Shown here: positions 34,867-43,624 of the stretch, piece after piece
Layout of the letters: each line of letters opens with the position of its first letter
Position numbering within the stretch: the first letter of the stretch is position 1
NCBI GenBank assembly: GCA_013823135.1
Contig: PNLP01000013.1
Span: forward strand, 62,001-126,000
Direction: 5' to 3'
Origin: Planctomycetaceae bacterium
Lineage (GTDB): Bacteria; Planctomycetota; Planctomycetia; Gemmatales; Gemmataceae
DNA: 64,000 bases
Made by a program: the position numbers and the translations under genes
Notes under the pieces: generated by a model
Database searches by the model: none
What the model saw: only the letters and a program-made list of their open reading frames with translations
What the model was told of the DNA's origin: nothing

Positions 34867-36162
34867 ATGGACCGTGACGCCTCTGCCCCTCCCCTCAAGC
34901 CTGCCGATGCCGTTCCCCCCTACCCTCCGGACTTTGTCCGGAAGGTGGGATTAGTCGGCGTCGGTTTGAACGCTGCCGCGGCCGTTTTGGCCGTGGTCGC
35001 CTCAATGTCAGCACCTCCGCCAGCATTCCTGACGCCCGTGCAGGTGGTGCTGGTCTTTCTGGGTGTCGTCACCGCAGGGTCGGCCCTTTCCATGCGAGCC
35101 GATTTGTGGTGGGTGTGGGGGCTTTTTGGCGTGGCCTCCCTGCTGGGTTCGGTTGGGTTGCCCACAAGCTGGGATTCGTTTCAGACCGTGCTGATTGTCG
35201 CGGCCACGATCGGCGCGGTCGGCGCGGTTTTCTGTCTGAGTTCGCCAGGCTGGCGGTTAGCCATCATGACGGTCTGCGTGATGTTCCACTTCAGCGGAAT
35301 CTTCGCGGCCACGACTTCGCCGCCACCGCAGCCCTGGATCGTCGAGCAGGCCTGGACGCGGGCGTATAACCCGTATCTGAACTTCATTTATATGCGGAAC
35401 GCGTACCACTTCTACTCGCCGGACCCCGGTCCCGCGAGCATTTTGGTGGGGTTCCTGAAGACCGAAAAGGGGACCGACGCAAACGGGAACAAGCAGTACG
35501 AGACGCGATGGGTTGTGATGCCCACCCGCCCCGCGGACCTCAAGGATCCCTTGGGTCTGGGCTACTTCCGCCGACTCTCGCTCACCGAACAGGTCGCACG
35601 CCCCGGGAACGGCCTGGCCGACCAGTCGGAGCGTGCGGAGATCGTCGCCCGGCGCACCGGCGTGGCCAGCGCGATCCCGTTCCACCCGGTCTTCAGCCCG
35701 GAAACGCAGTACCGCCTCCCGGAATCGAGCGTGATCCGCTACGTTCTGCCGTCGTACGCGTCGCACATCATTCTCGAAGAGACGCCCGACAAGGAGACGG
35801 CCGCGAAAACGACCGTGAAGGTCTATCGCCTGGAACACGCAACCACCCCGGTGGAACAGTTCCGGCTGAAGTTGCCCGACGGCACGTACCCGAACCCGTA
35901 CCACCCCGGTACCTTCCGCCCCTACTTCCTGGGCGAGTTCGACGCTCACGGGAACCTGCTCAACCCCCAGGACCCATTGCTCTACTGGATGCTGCCGGTT
36001 CTGCCACAGCAGGTTCCAGTGGGCTCAACCGAAGGCAAGGGGAAGGGTTACTTCGACTACCTCTCGGTTCACGCTCTGGAGTCGAGCCGCGACGAGGTGT
36101 TCAACGCGGACGAGGACGCCGGGCAGGTGTTCCCGTGGAAGAAGCTGAGCAACCGCAAGTGA
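34867..36162 (+). CDS. Five-helix membrane protein with C-terminal soluble domain, partner of HTTM protein
   Basis: The protein has 431 residues. Hydrophobic segments at about 27-47, 54-74, 81-98, 107-124 and 128-148 form a five-helix membrane domain. The rest (about 150-431) is soluble, with conserved-looking blocks NPYLNFIYMRNAYHFYSPDPG and YLPSYASHI-like sequence; no named family is recognised. It is followed on the same strand by the HTTM gene after 118 bp. I recall HTTM proteins in planctomycetes often being preceded by a gene like this, which suggests a complex; that is recollection, not a search. Confidence 0.75.
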   Translation: MDRDASAPPLKPADAVPPYPPDFVRKVGLVGVGLNAAAAVLAVVASMSAPPPAFLTPVQVVLVFLGVVTAGSALSMRADLWWVWGLFGVASLLGSVGLPTSWDSFQTVLIVAATIGAVGAVFCLSSPGWRLAIMTVCVMFHFSGIFAATTSPPPQPWIVEQAWTRAYNPYLNFIYMRNAYHFYSPDPGPASILVGFLKTEKGTDANGNKQYETRWVVMPTRPADLKDPLGLGYFRRLSLTEQVARPGNGLADQSERAEIVARRTGVASAIPFHPVFSPETQYRLPESSVIRYVLPSYASHIILEETPDKETAAKTTVKVYRLEHATTPVEQFRLKLPDGTYPNPYHPGTFRPYFLGEFDAHGNLLNPQDPLLYWMLPVLPQQVPVGSTEGKGKGYFDYLSVHALESSRDEVFNADEDAGQVFPWKKLSNRK

Positions 36163-36171
36163 CGACGTGTT

Positions 36172-36240
36172 TGGCGAGCTGGGACGGCGCTGAGGAGTTG
36201 TGAGAAGACAGCTCCTTTCGCGGACACTCCCGGCTCGCCA
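36172..36240. repeat. Intergenic palindrome with GGCGAGC tips between membrane-protein genes
   Basis: TGGCGAGCTGGGA (36172) and the TCCCGGCTCGCCA end (36228-36240) pair with one mismatch, and the inside contains a weaker GGAG/CTCC pairing. It sits inside a likely two-gene operon, so it may tune expression of the downstream HTTM gene. Confidence 0.65.
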
Positions 36241-36280
36241 GGATCACACAAATACAGCCAGGCCATACGGTTAAACCTTC

Positions 36281-38152
36281 ATGAATACGACGCAAGCTCC
36301 CGCACTCCCGAAGCAGCCATGGTGGCAGGGGTGGTCCGATTTCTGGTTCCGCCCCACGGACCCAACCACGCTCGCATTCATCCGGATCTGCACCGGGCTT
36401 TTGGTGCTTTACATCCACCTCACCTACAGCCGCGACCTCCAGGCTTTCTTCGGGAAGTACGGCTGGTACGCATCCTCGTTCGTGGATCGCGAGCGCCACG
36501 AGCGGCCGGAATACATCACGCCCACGAGTTGGGACGAACCGTTCTCGTGGCCGCGACTCTCGGACTTCCCGCACCGGCGAGCGGCGTTCATGGAGTTCCT
36601 CTACGCCGTGCCGGGGAACAAGAACGAGCGTGCCATATCGCTCGCGTATCTGAACCGGGCCAATGCGCTGACCGGCCCGACCGACTTCCGGCAGGCGATG
36701 CAGTACGTCCGCGACCTGCACACCAGCGACGAGGTGAAGAACGCCGTCACCGTCATCGAGGGCGGTGAGGTGAAGGACAAGACGACCAAGGAGGACATCG
36801 AACGCAAGATCCCCGAATTCTTCCGGGCACGCGACGCGGCCGAGCGGAAGAAGATCGGCGAGGAGATCAAGGCGTTCTGGCTCCTGATCCCCAAGAAGCC
36901 GACGGCCGACGGCAACCAGACCACCGGGACGTACGTCATCAACCACTTCATCGACGTGCAACCGGACACCCGGATGGCGCTGATCAAGTACATCAACGAC
37001 CTGCCGGAAGACAACGCCGAGCGCGCGAAGTGGCTCGACTACCTGAACTACTGGAACGCCGACAGGCGACTCGCGTACCGCACGGGGCACGTCGGCTTCT
37101 CGGTCTGGTTCCACGTCACCGACCCGACCCAGATGGCGTTCATCCACGCCGGGATCATCCTGACGATCTGTCTGTTCACGATCGGCCTGTTCACGCGGGT
37201 CACGTCGGTTCTCGTCTGGATCGCGTGCGTCGGCTACATCCACCGCACCACGCAGGTTCTCTTCGGCATGGACACGATGATGAACATCCTGCTGTTCTAC
37301 CTCATGATCGGGAACAGCGGGGCGGCGCTGTCGGTGGATCGGTTGATCGCCCGCTATCGTGCGACCCGTGCGAGCTTGAAGCGTAGCGGAACCATCGACG
37401 CGAACACGCGAGCGTTCCTGGCGTGCCCGCCACCGTCGATCGGAGCCGGGTTCGCGATCCGGTTGCTCCAGGTTCACGTCTGCTTCATCTACGCGGCCGC
37501 CGGGTTCTCGAAGCTCAAGGGGGCGAGTTGGTGGAGCGGGCAGGCGTTCTGGGACGTGGCCGTGAACCCCGAGTTCACGCCGCTGAACTATCACTGGTAC
37601 GAGGTTCTGCTCCGGTGGATTGCCGATTCCAAGCCGATCTACCACATCATCTGCACGGTCGGCGTGTGGTTCACCCTGGCGGTCGAAATCTCCCTGCCGT
37701 TCCTGGTGTGGACGAAACTACGGTGGTTCATCCTCTTGCTGGCGACGGCGATGCACGCGGCCATCGGCGTGATGATGGGGTTGAACCTGTTCGAGTTGCT
37801 GATGATCGTGATGTTCCTGGGCTTCATGCCGGACCGCGTGATCCGCGACCGGTTCCGCGGCGGGCTGGACCTGCCGAAGTTCACCTTCGCGTTCAACCCG
37901 ACCGCTGATACGCAGGCCCGCGCGGCAGCTCTGACTGTGGCACTCGACGTGGACAATCAGGTTTCACTCGCACCGGACAAGGCTGCGACTGGCACAGCCG
38001 TCACGGGGACTGGGGTAGCTGCGACCTCTGGCCCGGATGGCACGAAGGTGCTCTCCAAGGGGTTGCGGTTCCTGTCGGTGATCTCGTGGTTGCTGCTGAT
38101 TCCAGGGGTGAAAGGCCTGCTCACCCGCCGGTTGTTCCCGGCCGCGAAGTAA
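36281..38152 (+). CDS. HTTM domain (vitamin K-dependent gamma-carboxylase-like) membrane protein
   Basis: The protein has 623 residues. Helix 1 is at about 30-50 (LAFIRICTGLLVLYIHL). There follows a 230-residue hydrophilic, partly helical insertion (KEDIERKIPEFFRARDAAE). Then come at least six helices between about 285 and 525, with the HTTM signature FSKLKGASWWSG near 408 and the following FWDVAVNP. A disordered linker and a last hydrophobic stretch (LSVISWLLLIPGVKG) close the protein. HTTM proteins share the membrane core of vitamin K-dependent carboxylase; bacterial members have unknown substrates. The long insertion after helix 1 is unusual. It is probably co-transcribed with the upstream membrane protein. 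Confidence 0.85.
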   Translation: MNTTQAPALPKQPWWQGWSDFWFRPTDPTTLAFIRICTGLLVLYIHLTYSRDLQAFFGKYGWYASSFVDRERHERPEYITPTSWDEPFSWPRLSDFPHRRAAFMEFLYAVPGNKNERAISLAYLNRANALTGPTDFRQAMQYVRDLHTSDEVKNAVTVIEGGEVKDKTTKEDIERKIPEFFRARDAAERKKIGEEIKAFWLLIPKKPTADGNQTTGTYVINHFIDVQPDTRMALIKYINDLPEDNAERAKWLDYLNYWNADRRLAYRTGHVGFSVWFHVTDPTQMAFIHAGIILTICLFTIGLFTRVTSVLVWIACVGYIHRTTQVLFGMDTMMNILLFYLMIGNSGAALSVDRLIARYRATRASLKRSGTIDANTRAFLACPPPSIGAGFAIRLLQVHVCFIYAAAGFSKLKGASWWSGQAFWDVAVNPEFTPLNYHWYEVLLRWIADSKPIYHIICTVGVWFTLAVEISLPFLVWTKLRWFILLLATAMHAAIGVMMGLNLFELLMIVMFLGFMPDRVIRDRFRGGLDLPKFTFAFNPTADTQARAAALTVALDVDNQVSLAPDKAATGTAVTGTGVAATSGPDGTKVLSKGLRFLSVISWLLLIPGVKGLLTRRLFPAAK

Positions 38153-38159
38153 TGGTTTG

Positions 38160-38219
38160 GCGTCCGCCCCGATGGGGCGGCGTTGCGATTGCGCCGCCCC
38201 ATCGGGGCGGACGCTAAAC
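38160..38219. repeat. Palindrome, GTTTAGCG-tip family
   Basis: Arms 38160-38181 and 38193-38214 are perfect 22-bp inverted repeats (GCGTCCGCCCCGATGGGG) with an 11-bp loop. The outer tips are GTTT at 38156-38159 and AAAC at 38216-38219. The MITE target duplication (38217-38225) overlaps the right tip, so the MITE inserted at the edge of this palindrome. Confidence 0.85.
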
Positions 38220-38225
38220 ACCGGG

Positions 38226-38615
38226 GGGTGTGCCACTGGTTTCCGGGGTGTGCTTGGCGGTTTCGTCAGGGTCGTTTAGTTCTCGGGATAGTAGGTCACT
38301 CGCTCCGCGAGTGACACCAACCACCTCGTCGAAACGCTGGGGTGCGACTCGCGGAGCGAGTCGCCTACTTTCTCCAAGCCCAAGAATTAATCGGCCCTGG
38401 CGGTTTCGTGTGGCATGAATTGCAATGGCGGTCGCAAACGATTGGGATGTCGTGTGATGCGGCGAATGCGCTAATTCTGATATTCTTTCTTCCAGACAGG
38501 TCAACGCTTCCAGAGCGGTTCCACGGACGGGTGGGCATATTGCCTGGAATCGATGAGAAGCACACATCCGCTTGCATAACAGCAAACGTCGTCTCCGGAA
38601 ACCAGTGGCACACCC
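38226..38615 (+). mobile_element. MITE-like element copy A, interrupted by a nested insertion
   Basis: Terminal inverted repeats of 21 bp start at 38226 (GGGTGTGCCACTGGTTTCCG) and end at 38615, matching 21/21. The 9-bp sequence AACACCGGG is present on both sides (38217-38225 and 38616-38624), a perfect target duplication. Without the nested insert the element is about 247 bp and about 94% identical by eye to copy B at 52020-52267. No transposase is encoded, so movement would need an enzyme in trans. It lies 95 bp before the next gene. Confidence 0.9.
38267..38409. mobile_element. Nested palindromic insertion inside MITE copy A
   Basis: Relative to copy B, copy A has 143 extra bases here. TGGCGGTTTCGT occurs at 38255-38266 and again at 38398-38409, while copy B has it once, so a 10-12-bp target duplication is implied. 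The insert ends read CAGGGTCG and CGGCCCTG (imperfect inverted repeats). Inside, 38291-38312 and 38347-38368 are a 22-bp inverted repeat with two mismatches (GTAGG..ACTCGCTCCGCGAGT). Confidence 0.8.
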
Positions 38616-38709
38616 AACACCGGGTCCAACACTTCTTTCATTCAAGCCCGCTGCTTACCCTGGTCGATTACTTCCGATGGAGGGCTGTTCCATCCGCGGG
38701 AGGGCGACA

Positions 38710-40266
38710 ATGCGACGCAAACACGCCCTGGTTTTCGCCGGGTGCATCGCGCTGTGCGTCGCGATTGCGCCCCAGGCTCAGACGCAGGACGGCGACCTCC
38801 AGGCATATTACTGGCCGCACCGCACCGTCGGCATTCCCGTCGATGTCGAGCGGATCGGCAAGTTGCCCAACAAGCCGTCTGCCCTTCAGCTTTACTACTC
38901 GGTGAACCGCTCCGCGTTCCAGAAGGGGCCGAAGCTCCCGCCGGACAGCATGCAACAGCTCGACGGCGGCAAACGCGGCTTCCTGTTCACGGCCGAGAAA
39001 GACGGCGACTACGAGTTCACCGTGCAGTTCGTGTACCCCGACGGCAGCACCAGCCCGCGGGCCGACGAACTCAGCCCGCAGCAGCGAATCGTGATCGACG
39101 CGACTCCGCCCGCCGTTCGCGTTCAGCCGTCGAACAACGGCGTCGAGTGGCGCACAACCGACGACAACCTCGAACCGACTGGCGTCAGCCTTCAGTGCAA
39201 GTGGCCGACGAGCCCGGAGTGGACGACCGTTTCCGAACGGACGTTCCGTGGGAACGACAGCTACGCCTGGAAACTCCCGCCCGGCAAGGTGCTCGAAGTG
39301 CGGGTTCTGGCTCGCGACCGCGCCGGGAACGAGGGCGTTTCACCCGTCGTGCGGATTCCCCAGGACGGCGCAACCGGCGTAGGTTTCCCCAAGGGACCGG
39401 CCGCCGACTGGCCGACGACCAACCCGAACCTGCCCGCCCCGCGAATCGACTACGTGAACACGCTGAAATTCGACGTGGATTACGGCATTCAGCGAATGGG
39501 CCGCTCGGGCATCCAGGCCGCGCACCTGTTCGTGCTCAAGAGCCAGGGAACGTGGGAACTGGTGAAACGATTCCCGGTGCGGCTCATGCCCGGCGACAAG
39601 GAGCAATCGCTGTCCCTTCCGTACGAGGCGAAGGAAGAGGGAACGTACGGCTTCTTCGTGCTCCCCGAAAGCGGAGCCGGGAAAAAGGCCGACGACCCCC
39701 GAAAGGACGACTCGCCGATGGTGTACGTCGTCGTGGACACCACGCCACCTTACGTGCAGATCAACGGCGTGCAGGTGAAGAAGGGTGGCGCACGCGGGCC
39801 GATGGTGGAGATCACCTGGAAGGCCGCCGACCCAAACCTGATGCCGCAACCGATCAGCCTGGAGTGGTCGCTCGACGCGAAGGCCGCAAAGTGGAACGAG
39901 ATCAAGTATCGGCTCGACAACAACCTGTCGCGCGACTCGGGTCGGTACGCGTGGGAAGTGCCCGACGAGAACCTTTGGAAGTTCTACATCCGGATTCGCG
40001 CCGTCGATAAGGCATCGAACACCGGCGAGCACATCTGGGGCACACGCGACCCGGAAGGCAAGAACCAGCCGGCCGAGGTGATTGTGGACCTCGACACGCC
40101 TTCGGCGACGATCAACAAGGTTCGCGGGGGCAACACACCGAACAGCCCGAGCCCACCCAGTGGTGGCGGTGTGAGCCTGCCAGGGGGTTCCGACAGCCAG
40201 CCGAAGATTCCGGCAACCGACCTGCCGAAGCTTCCCAGCGGCCCGAAGTTGCCCGAACTGCCGTGA
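38710..40266 (+). CDS. Exported protein with repeated Ig-like domains
   Basis: The 518 residues start at ATG 38710 with GGGAGGGC upstream; open codons back to 38572 cross the MITE and are rejected. Residues 1-25 are a signal peptide. Two copies of a beta-sandwich-like module are recognisable by IDATPPAVRVQ and VDTTPPYVQIN, each followed by VEWRTTDDNLEP or ITWKAADPNLMP and a W-containing strand. The C-terminal 60 residues are Pro/Ser/Gly-rich. No enzyme motif is seen. It is probably a periplasmic or surface protein. The MITE ends 95 bp upstream and may influence its promoter. Confidence 0.75.
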   Translation: MRRKHALVFAGCIALCVAIAPQAQTQDGDLQAYYWPHRTVGIPVDVERIGKLPNKPSALQLYYSVNRSAFQKGPKLPPDSMQQLDGGKRGFLFTAEKDGDYEFTVQFVYPDGSTSPRADELSPQQRIVIDATPPAVRVQPSNNGVEWRTTDDNLEPTGVSLQCKWPTSPEWTTVSERTFRGNDSYAWKLPPGKVLEVRVLARDRAGNEGVSPVVRIPQDGATGVGFPKGPAADWPTTNPNLPAPRIDYVNTLKFDVDYGIQRMGRSGIQAAHLFVLKSQGTWELVKRFPVRLMPGDKEQSLSLPYEAKEEGTYGFFVLPESGAGKKADDPRKDDSPMVYVVVDTTPPYVQINGVQVKKGGARGPMVEITWKAADPNLMPQPISLEWSLDAKAAKWNEIKYRLDNNLSRDSGRYAWEVPDENLWKFYIRIRAVDKASNTGEHIWGTRDPEGKNQPAEVIVDLDTPSATINKVRGGNTPNSPSPPSGGGVSLPGGSDSQPKIPATDLPKLPSGPKLPELP

Positions 40267-40280
40267 TGACAGGGTTATTG

Positions 40281-40344
40281 GTCCGAGCCCGAGCGCCAAG
40301 CGAGGATTAAACGTCTCATCCTCGCTTGGCGCTCGGGCTCGGAC
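40281..40344. repeat. 27-bp perfect palindrome, GTCCGAGCCC type
   Basis: Arms 40281-40307 and 40318-40344 pair perfectly around a 10-bp loop. A solitary right arm is present at 33266-33290. It lies 14 bp after one gene and 67 bp before the next on the same strand. Confidence 0.85.
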
Positions 40345-40410
40345 GAAAAACGGCTTCGCCATTTCCAACTCGTGTCGGGTATCATCTCGGAATCCCCGAG
40401 AGAACCACCC

Positions 40411-41433
40411 ATGTCCAAGCCCAAGAAGCCGACGCTGGTGAAGCTCTGTGAGATGCTGCCGGGGCAATCGGCGGACTGTTTCGCGCAACTCGTCGAGAAA
40501 ACCCACCGCAGCACCCGCGACGGCAAGCCGTTCTACTCGTGCCGCTTCCGTGACCCGCACCGCACCGCCAGCGTCATGGTCTGGGCCGACGGCGGCTTCT
40601 ACGAGGATTGCCAGGCCCGATGGCAAATCGGCGGCTTCTTCAAGATTCGTGGTGTCTTCTCGGAACACGAAAAGTACGGCCCGCAACTCGATGTCGAACA
40701 GGTGCGGACCGTGCTCGAACGCGACCGCGACGACGGCTTCACCGAACTCGATTTCATGGAGCGTTCGCGGCTCGATCCCCAGATGATGCTCGCGGAGCTG
40801 CGAGCCGTTATTGCCAAGGAGATCGCGGACGAACCACTCCTCGCACTCGTGCAGAAGATACTCGCCGCACACGAGGCCGAACTGAAACTCCTCCCCGCTT
40901 CGGCCCGGCACTACTACCCGTTCGCGGGCGGCTGGCTCGAACACACCCTGAGTGTCGTCCGCAGTTGCGTCTTCCTCGCGGACCGCTACGCGGCACAGTT
41001 CCCCGACATGAAGCCGCCGCTGAACCGCGATCTCGTGATTGCCGGAGCGGTTCTGCACGACATTGGCCGCGTGAAGGAGTTGGAAGTCAGCGTGCCCGGC
41101 CAGCCCGTGCGAGCCGGCATCAGCGGGGAGTTGTTCGGCCACCTGTTCCTGGCCTACGACCTGATCCGCGCTGCCGCGAATGATGTGCCCGACCTCAACC
41201 CCGAGTTGCTGGAACTGTTGCTGCACGTCGTGGTGTCGCACCTCCGCATCCCAGAGTGGGGTTCACCCCGGCTGCCGTGCATTCCCGAGGTGTTGATCCT
41301 GCATCACGCCGACGATCTCGACGCGAAGTTCGAGATGTACGCTCGCTGTCTCACTCGAGACACCACCGATGGCCCGTTCACCGAACGCGATCCCGTGCTG
41401 GGTCGCCCCCTTCTCAAGCAACGCACGGTGTGA
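40411..41433 (+). CDS. YhaM-like 3'-5' exoribonuclease (OB-fold plus HD domain)
   Basis: The 340 residues start at ATG 40411. The N-terminal third resembles a nucleic-acid-binding OB fold (KPFYSCRFRDPHRTASVMVW). The C-terminal half is an HD metal-dependent domain with YYPFAGGWLEHTLSVV, AGAVLHDIGRVKE and LHVVVSHLRIPEWGSPRLP, ending HHADDLDAKFEMY. This order and these motifs match the YhaM/CBF1 family, which degrades single-stranded DNA or RNA from the 3' end. The protein is cytoplasmic. It is followed by the GspE-like gene after 195 bp. Confidence 0.85.
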   Translation: MSKPKKPTLVKLCEMLPGQSADCFAQLVEKTHRSTRDGKPFYSCRFRDPHRTASVMVWADGGFYEDCQARWQIGGFFKIRGVFSEHEKYGPQLDVEQVRTVLERDRDDGFTELDFMERSRLDPQMMLAELRAVIAKEIADEPLLALVQKILAAHEAELKLLPASARHYYPFAGGWLEHTLSVVRSCVFLADRYAAQFPDMKPPLNRDLVIAGAVLHDIGRVKELEVSVPGQPVRAGISGELFGHLFLAYDLIRAAANDVPDLNPELLELLLHVVVSHLRIPEWGSPRLPCIPEVLILHHADDLDAKFEMYARCLTRDTTDGPFTERDPVLGRPLLKQRTV

Positions 41434-41628
41434 GTCGCGTTGGTGTGCGATGCCGTCCCCGCGTCTGTGCGGATCCGACACAACCAACTGGCTGCTTCGT
41501 CGTGCATCACGCCGGCTCGGGCTCACCAGAGAGAGTCGTAGCACCCAACTGTCATGCTCATGAGGTCGGCATGGCAGTTGCCCTTTTCGATCATCTCCCT
41601 GCACAACACCGTTTCGCGAGACATCGAC

Positions 41629-42858
41629 ATGGGACAACCCGACCAGCCCACGAGCGAAGTCACCACACCCGGATGGCTCTCGAATCAGGTCGAACGTGGT
41701 CTGCACGCGAGTTGGGCCGTTGGCCGGCTTCTCGATCATGCCGTGGGTCTTGGAGCGAGCGACCTATTCGTGTCGGCACAGGAGGAGCGCTGGGTTGTTA
41801 CCGTGCGGCACCTGGGACTCATCAGGCCCGTCTGTGATTTGACACCGCCAGTCGGGCTCCACTGCGCCGCCCACTTGCGTGCTGAAGCAGCACTCGACAT
41901 TGCCGAGCATCGCAAGCCACAAGATGGCCGATGGGTTCACCGCACGCCTGCCGGGAAAATCCTCGACCTGCGAGTCAGTGCGTTGCCAACTCTCCACGGC
42001 GAAGATGTCTCGGTGCGGTTGCTCGATCGAGAAACGTCGCTGTTGCGACTCGATCAGGTTGGGTTACTACCCACCGACCTCCAGCGATTACGGAAACTCC
42101 TCGAAAACCCCGGTGGCTTGATCCTCATGACGGGGCCAATCGGGGCGGGCAAGTCGACCACGCTTTACGCCTGTCTCCAGTATCTCAACGACGGCACTCG
42201 CCGGATTCACACCCTTGAAGACCCCATCGAGTATGCCATCGACAACTTGCATCAATCGCAGGTGAACCCTAAGCACGGCGTTCACTTCCCGGACCTGTTG
42301 CGTTGCATCATTCGCCAGGGGCCGGATGTCATCATGATTGGCGAAATCCGTGATTCGGAGACAGCGAGAACCGCTGTCTCCGCTGCGAACAGTGGGCACC
42401 TCGTGCTGGCCACGCTGCACGCACCACGAGCTGCCGGGAGTGTGGCCAGCATGCTCGCGTTCGGTGTCGAACCGCACTTCCTGGCCACCTCGATGATCGG
42501 TGCCGTCTCGCAGCGGTTGGTTCGCACTTTCTGCCCGAAGTGCCGCTTCCCGCTCGGCGGGGTGAACTCGCCCGGTGATCCGCCCACGAGTACGCAAACC
42601 GCAGCTCTGGGCTGCCCCGCCTGTCATTACACCGGGTTCGGGCGACAGACCGCGTTGTTCGAGGTCATGGAGATGACACCGGCGTTGCGGGAATTGGTCC
42701 GCAACCGTGAGACGACGCAGGCCATCGAGGCCCAGGCCCACCGCGAGGGGATGACCGGCTTCCGCCACGCCGCGGAGGCACTGGTCGCACGGGGACTGAC
42801 CGAGATGGGCGAGATCGAACGGCGGATTCCCCGAGACTGCCTGCAAGCTGGCCACTGA
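41629..42858 (+). CDS. GspE/PilB-family secretion ATPase with short N-terminus
   Basis: The protein has 409 residues from ATG 41629; an open extension to 41554 is less likely. It contains the PilB/GspE N2-like region (about 30-140), Walker A GPIGAGKSTT near 166-175, the Asp-box HTLEDPIEY, Walker B VIMIGEIRDSETA and the His-box LATLHAP. A zinc site is suggested by CPKC and GCPAC, typical of GspE. It lacks the usual N-terminal domain of about 150 residues that contacts the inner-membrane platform. No other type II secretion or type IV pilus gene is adjacent, so the partner machinery must be elsewhere. Confidence 0.87.
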   Translation: MGQPDQPTSEVTTPGWLSNQVERGLHASWAVGRLLDHAVGLGASDLFVSAQEERWVVTVRHLGLIRPVCDLTPPVGLHCAAHLRAEAALDIAEHRKPQDGRWVHRTPAGKILDLRVSALPTLHGEDVSVRLLDRETSLLRLDQVGLLPTDLQRLRKLLENPGGLILMTGPIGAGKSTTLYACLQYLNDGTRRIHTLEDPIEYAIDNLHQSQVNPKHGVHFPDLLRCIIRQGPDVIMIGEIRDSETARTAVSAANSGHLVLATLHAPRAAGSVASMLAFGVEPHFLATSMIGAVSQRLVRTFCPKCRFPLGGVNSPGDPPTSTQTAALGCPACHYTGFGRQTALFEVMEMTPALRELVRNRETTQAIEAQAHREGMTGFRHAAEALVARGLTEMGEIERRIPRDCLQAGH

Positions 42859-42889
42859 CGAACGCTGCGTCTGAGGCTGCACCACCTGC

Positions 42890-43504
42890 TCACTTCGCGG
42901 AATCGTTCGGCATCAACTGTTGCGGGCGATCGAGGAACGTGGCCTTCCCCTTCTCGTCGTAGGTGATCTGCCAGATGCGATCGTAAACGCCGTCCTTCCA
43001 TTCACGCGGGAAGTCCGTCGCCCCGAGCTTCTCAGCAAGTAACGGGGTTAACGTGTGACGCCAACTGATCAGGACCGTCTTCCCGGCATACTTCGCGTTC
43101 CTGAACAACTCATCAACCAGCTTGGCCGGGTCGTCGTTCGTGAACGACGCGTCGATCTTCAGGTCGAGTTTCTTGGCCAGTGGCGCGACCGTTTGCATCG
43201 GGCGGTGACTCTTGCCCGAGTTCTTGGCGGCGAAGATGAAATCCGGCGTGGCGAACGGTGCAGGCCGTTTCTCGGTCTTCTCGAACAACCTCGGCAACTC
43301 GGCAGCGCGGGTTTTTCCTTCGGCCGATAGATCGACCGACATCGCTTCATCGGGCGGCTTCTCGGCGTGGCGAATGATGAGGATTTGCCGCGGGTACGTT
43401 CGGTCGGCTGTGCTTTCCGGGCTGGGCGATCGAGTCAGCAGGAACGCCGCGACGAGGAATAACCCCACGCCGAGAATTCCGTGCCTCAGAAATGGGGAAG
43501 CCAT
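42890..43504 (-). CDS. Membrane-anchored or exported histidine phosphatase-like protein
   Basis: This 204-residue protein has an N-terminal hydrophobic helix (residues 8-24, ILGVGLFLVAAFLL) that is either a signal peptide or an anchor. ILIIRHAEKP carries the RHG-type motif and VLISWRH carries the second conserved His, as in the phosphoglycerate-mutase superfamily. Its substrate is unknown. GAGG lies 10 bp before the start. It is convergent with the GspE-like gene and divergent from the NADAR gene. Confidence 0.75.
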   Translation of the reverse strand: MASPFLRHGILGVGLFLVAAFLLTRSPSPESTADRTYPRQILIIRHAEKPPDEAMSVDLSAEGKTRAAELPRLFEKTEKRPAPFATPDFIFAAKNSGKSHRPMQTVAPLAKKLDLKIDASFTNDDPAKLVDELFRNAKYAGKTVLISWRHTLTPLLAEKLGATDFPREWKDGVYDRIWQITYDEKGKATFLDRPQQLMPNDSAK

Positions 43505-43624
43505 CGTCGGTTACCTCGGAAGACGACTCAGCTACCGAGTATTGTAGACCGCGGCGCGAACCATTCGCCGCCTTCGCACGTCTCACATTGCCCATCCCAC
43601 GGAACCTTCGTACCGGAGGATCAC

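Larger units (their letters stand above)
38153..38709. other. 557-bp gap made of two repeats, no gene
   Basis: After the HTTM gene the space is filled by a GTTTAGCG-tip palindrome (38160-38219) and, directly after it, a MITE-like element with a nested insertion (38226-38615). About 95 bp of apparently unique sequence then leads to the next start. Open frames here cross the repeats and are not credible. Confidence 0.8.

Noticed and set aside
36101..37645. A 514-codon minus-strand frame
   Set aside because: It is antisense to the membrane-protein pair and is Arg/Asp-rich with no family motif.
38572..38709. N-terminal extension of the Ig-like protein
   Set aside because: It would be encoded by the right end of the MITE, lacks a ribosome site and would bury the signal peptide.
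39340..41241. A 633-codon minus-strand frame
   Set aside because: It lies antisense to the Ig-like and YhaM-like genes, both with clear motifs and ribosome sites.
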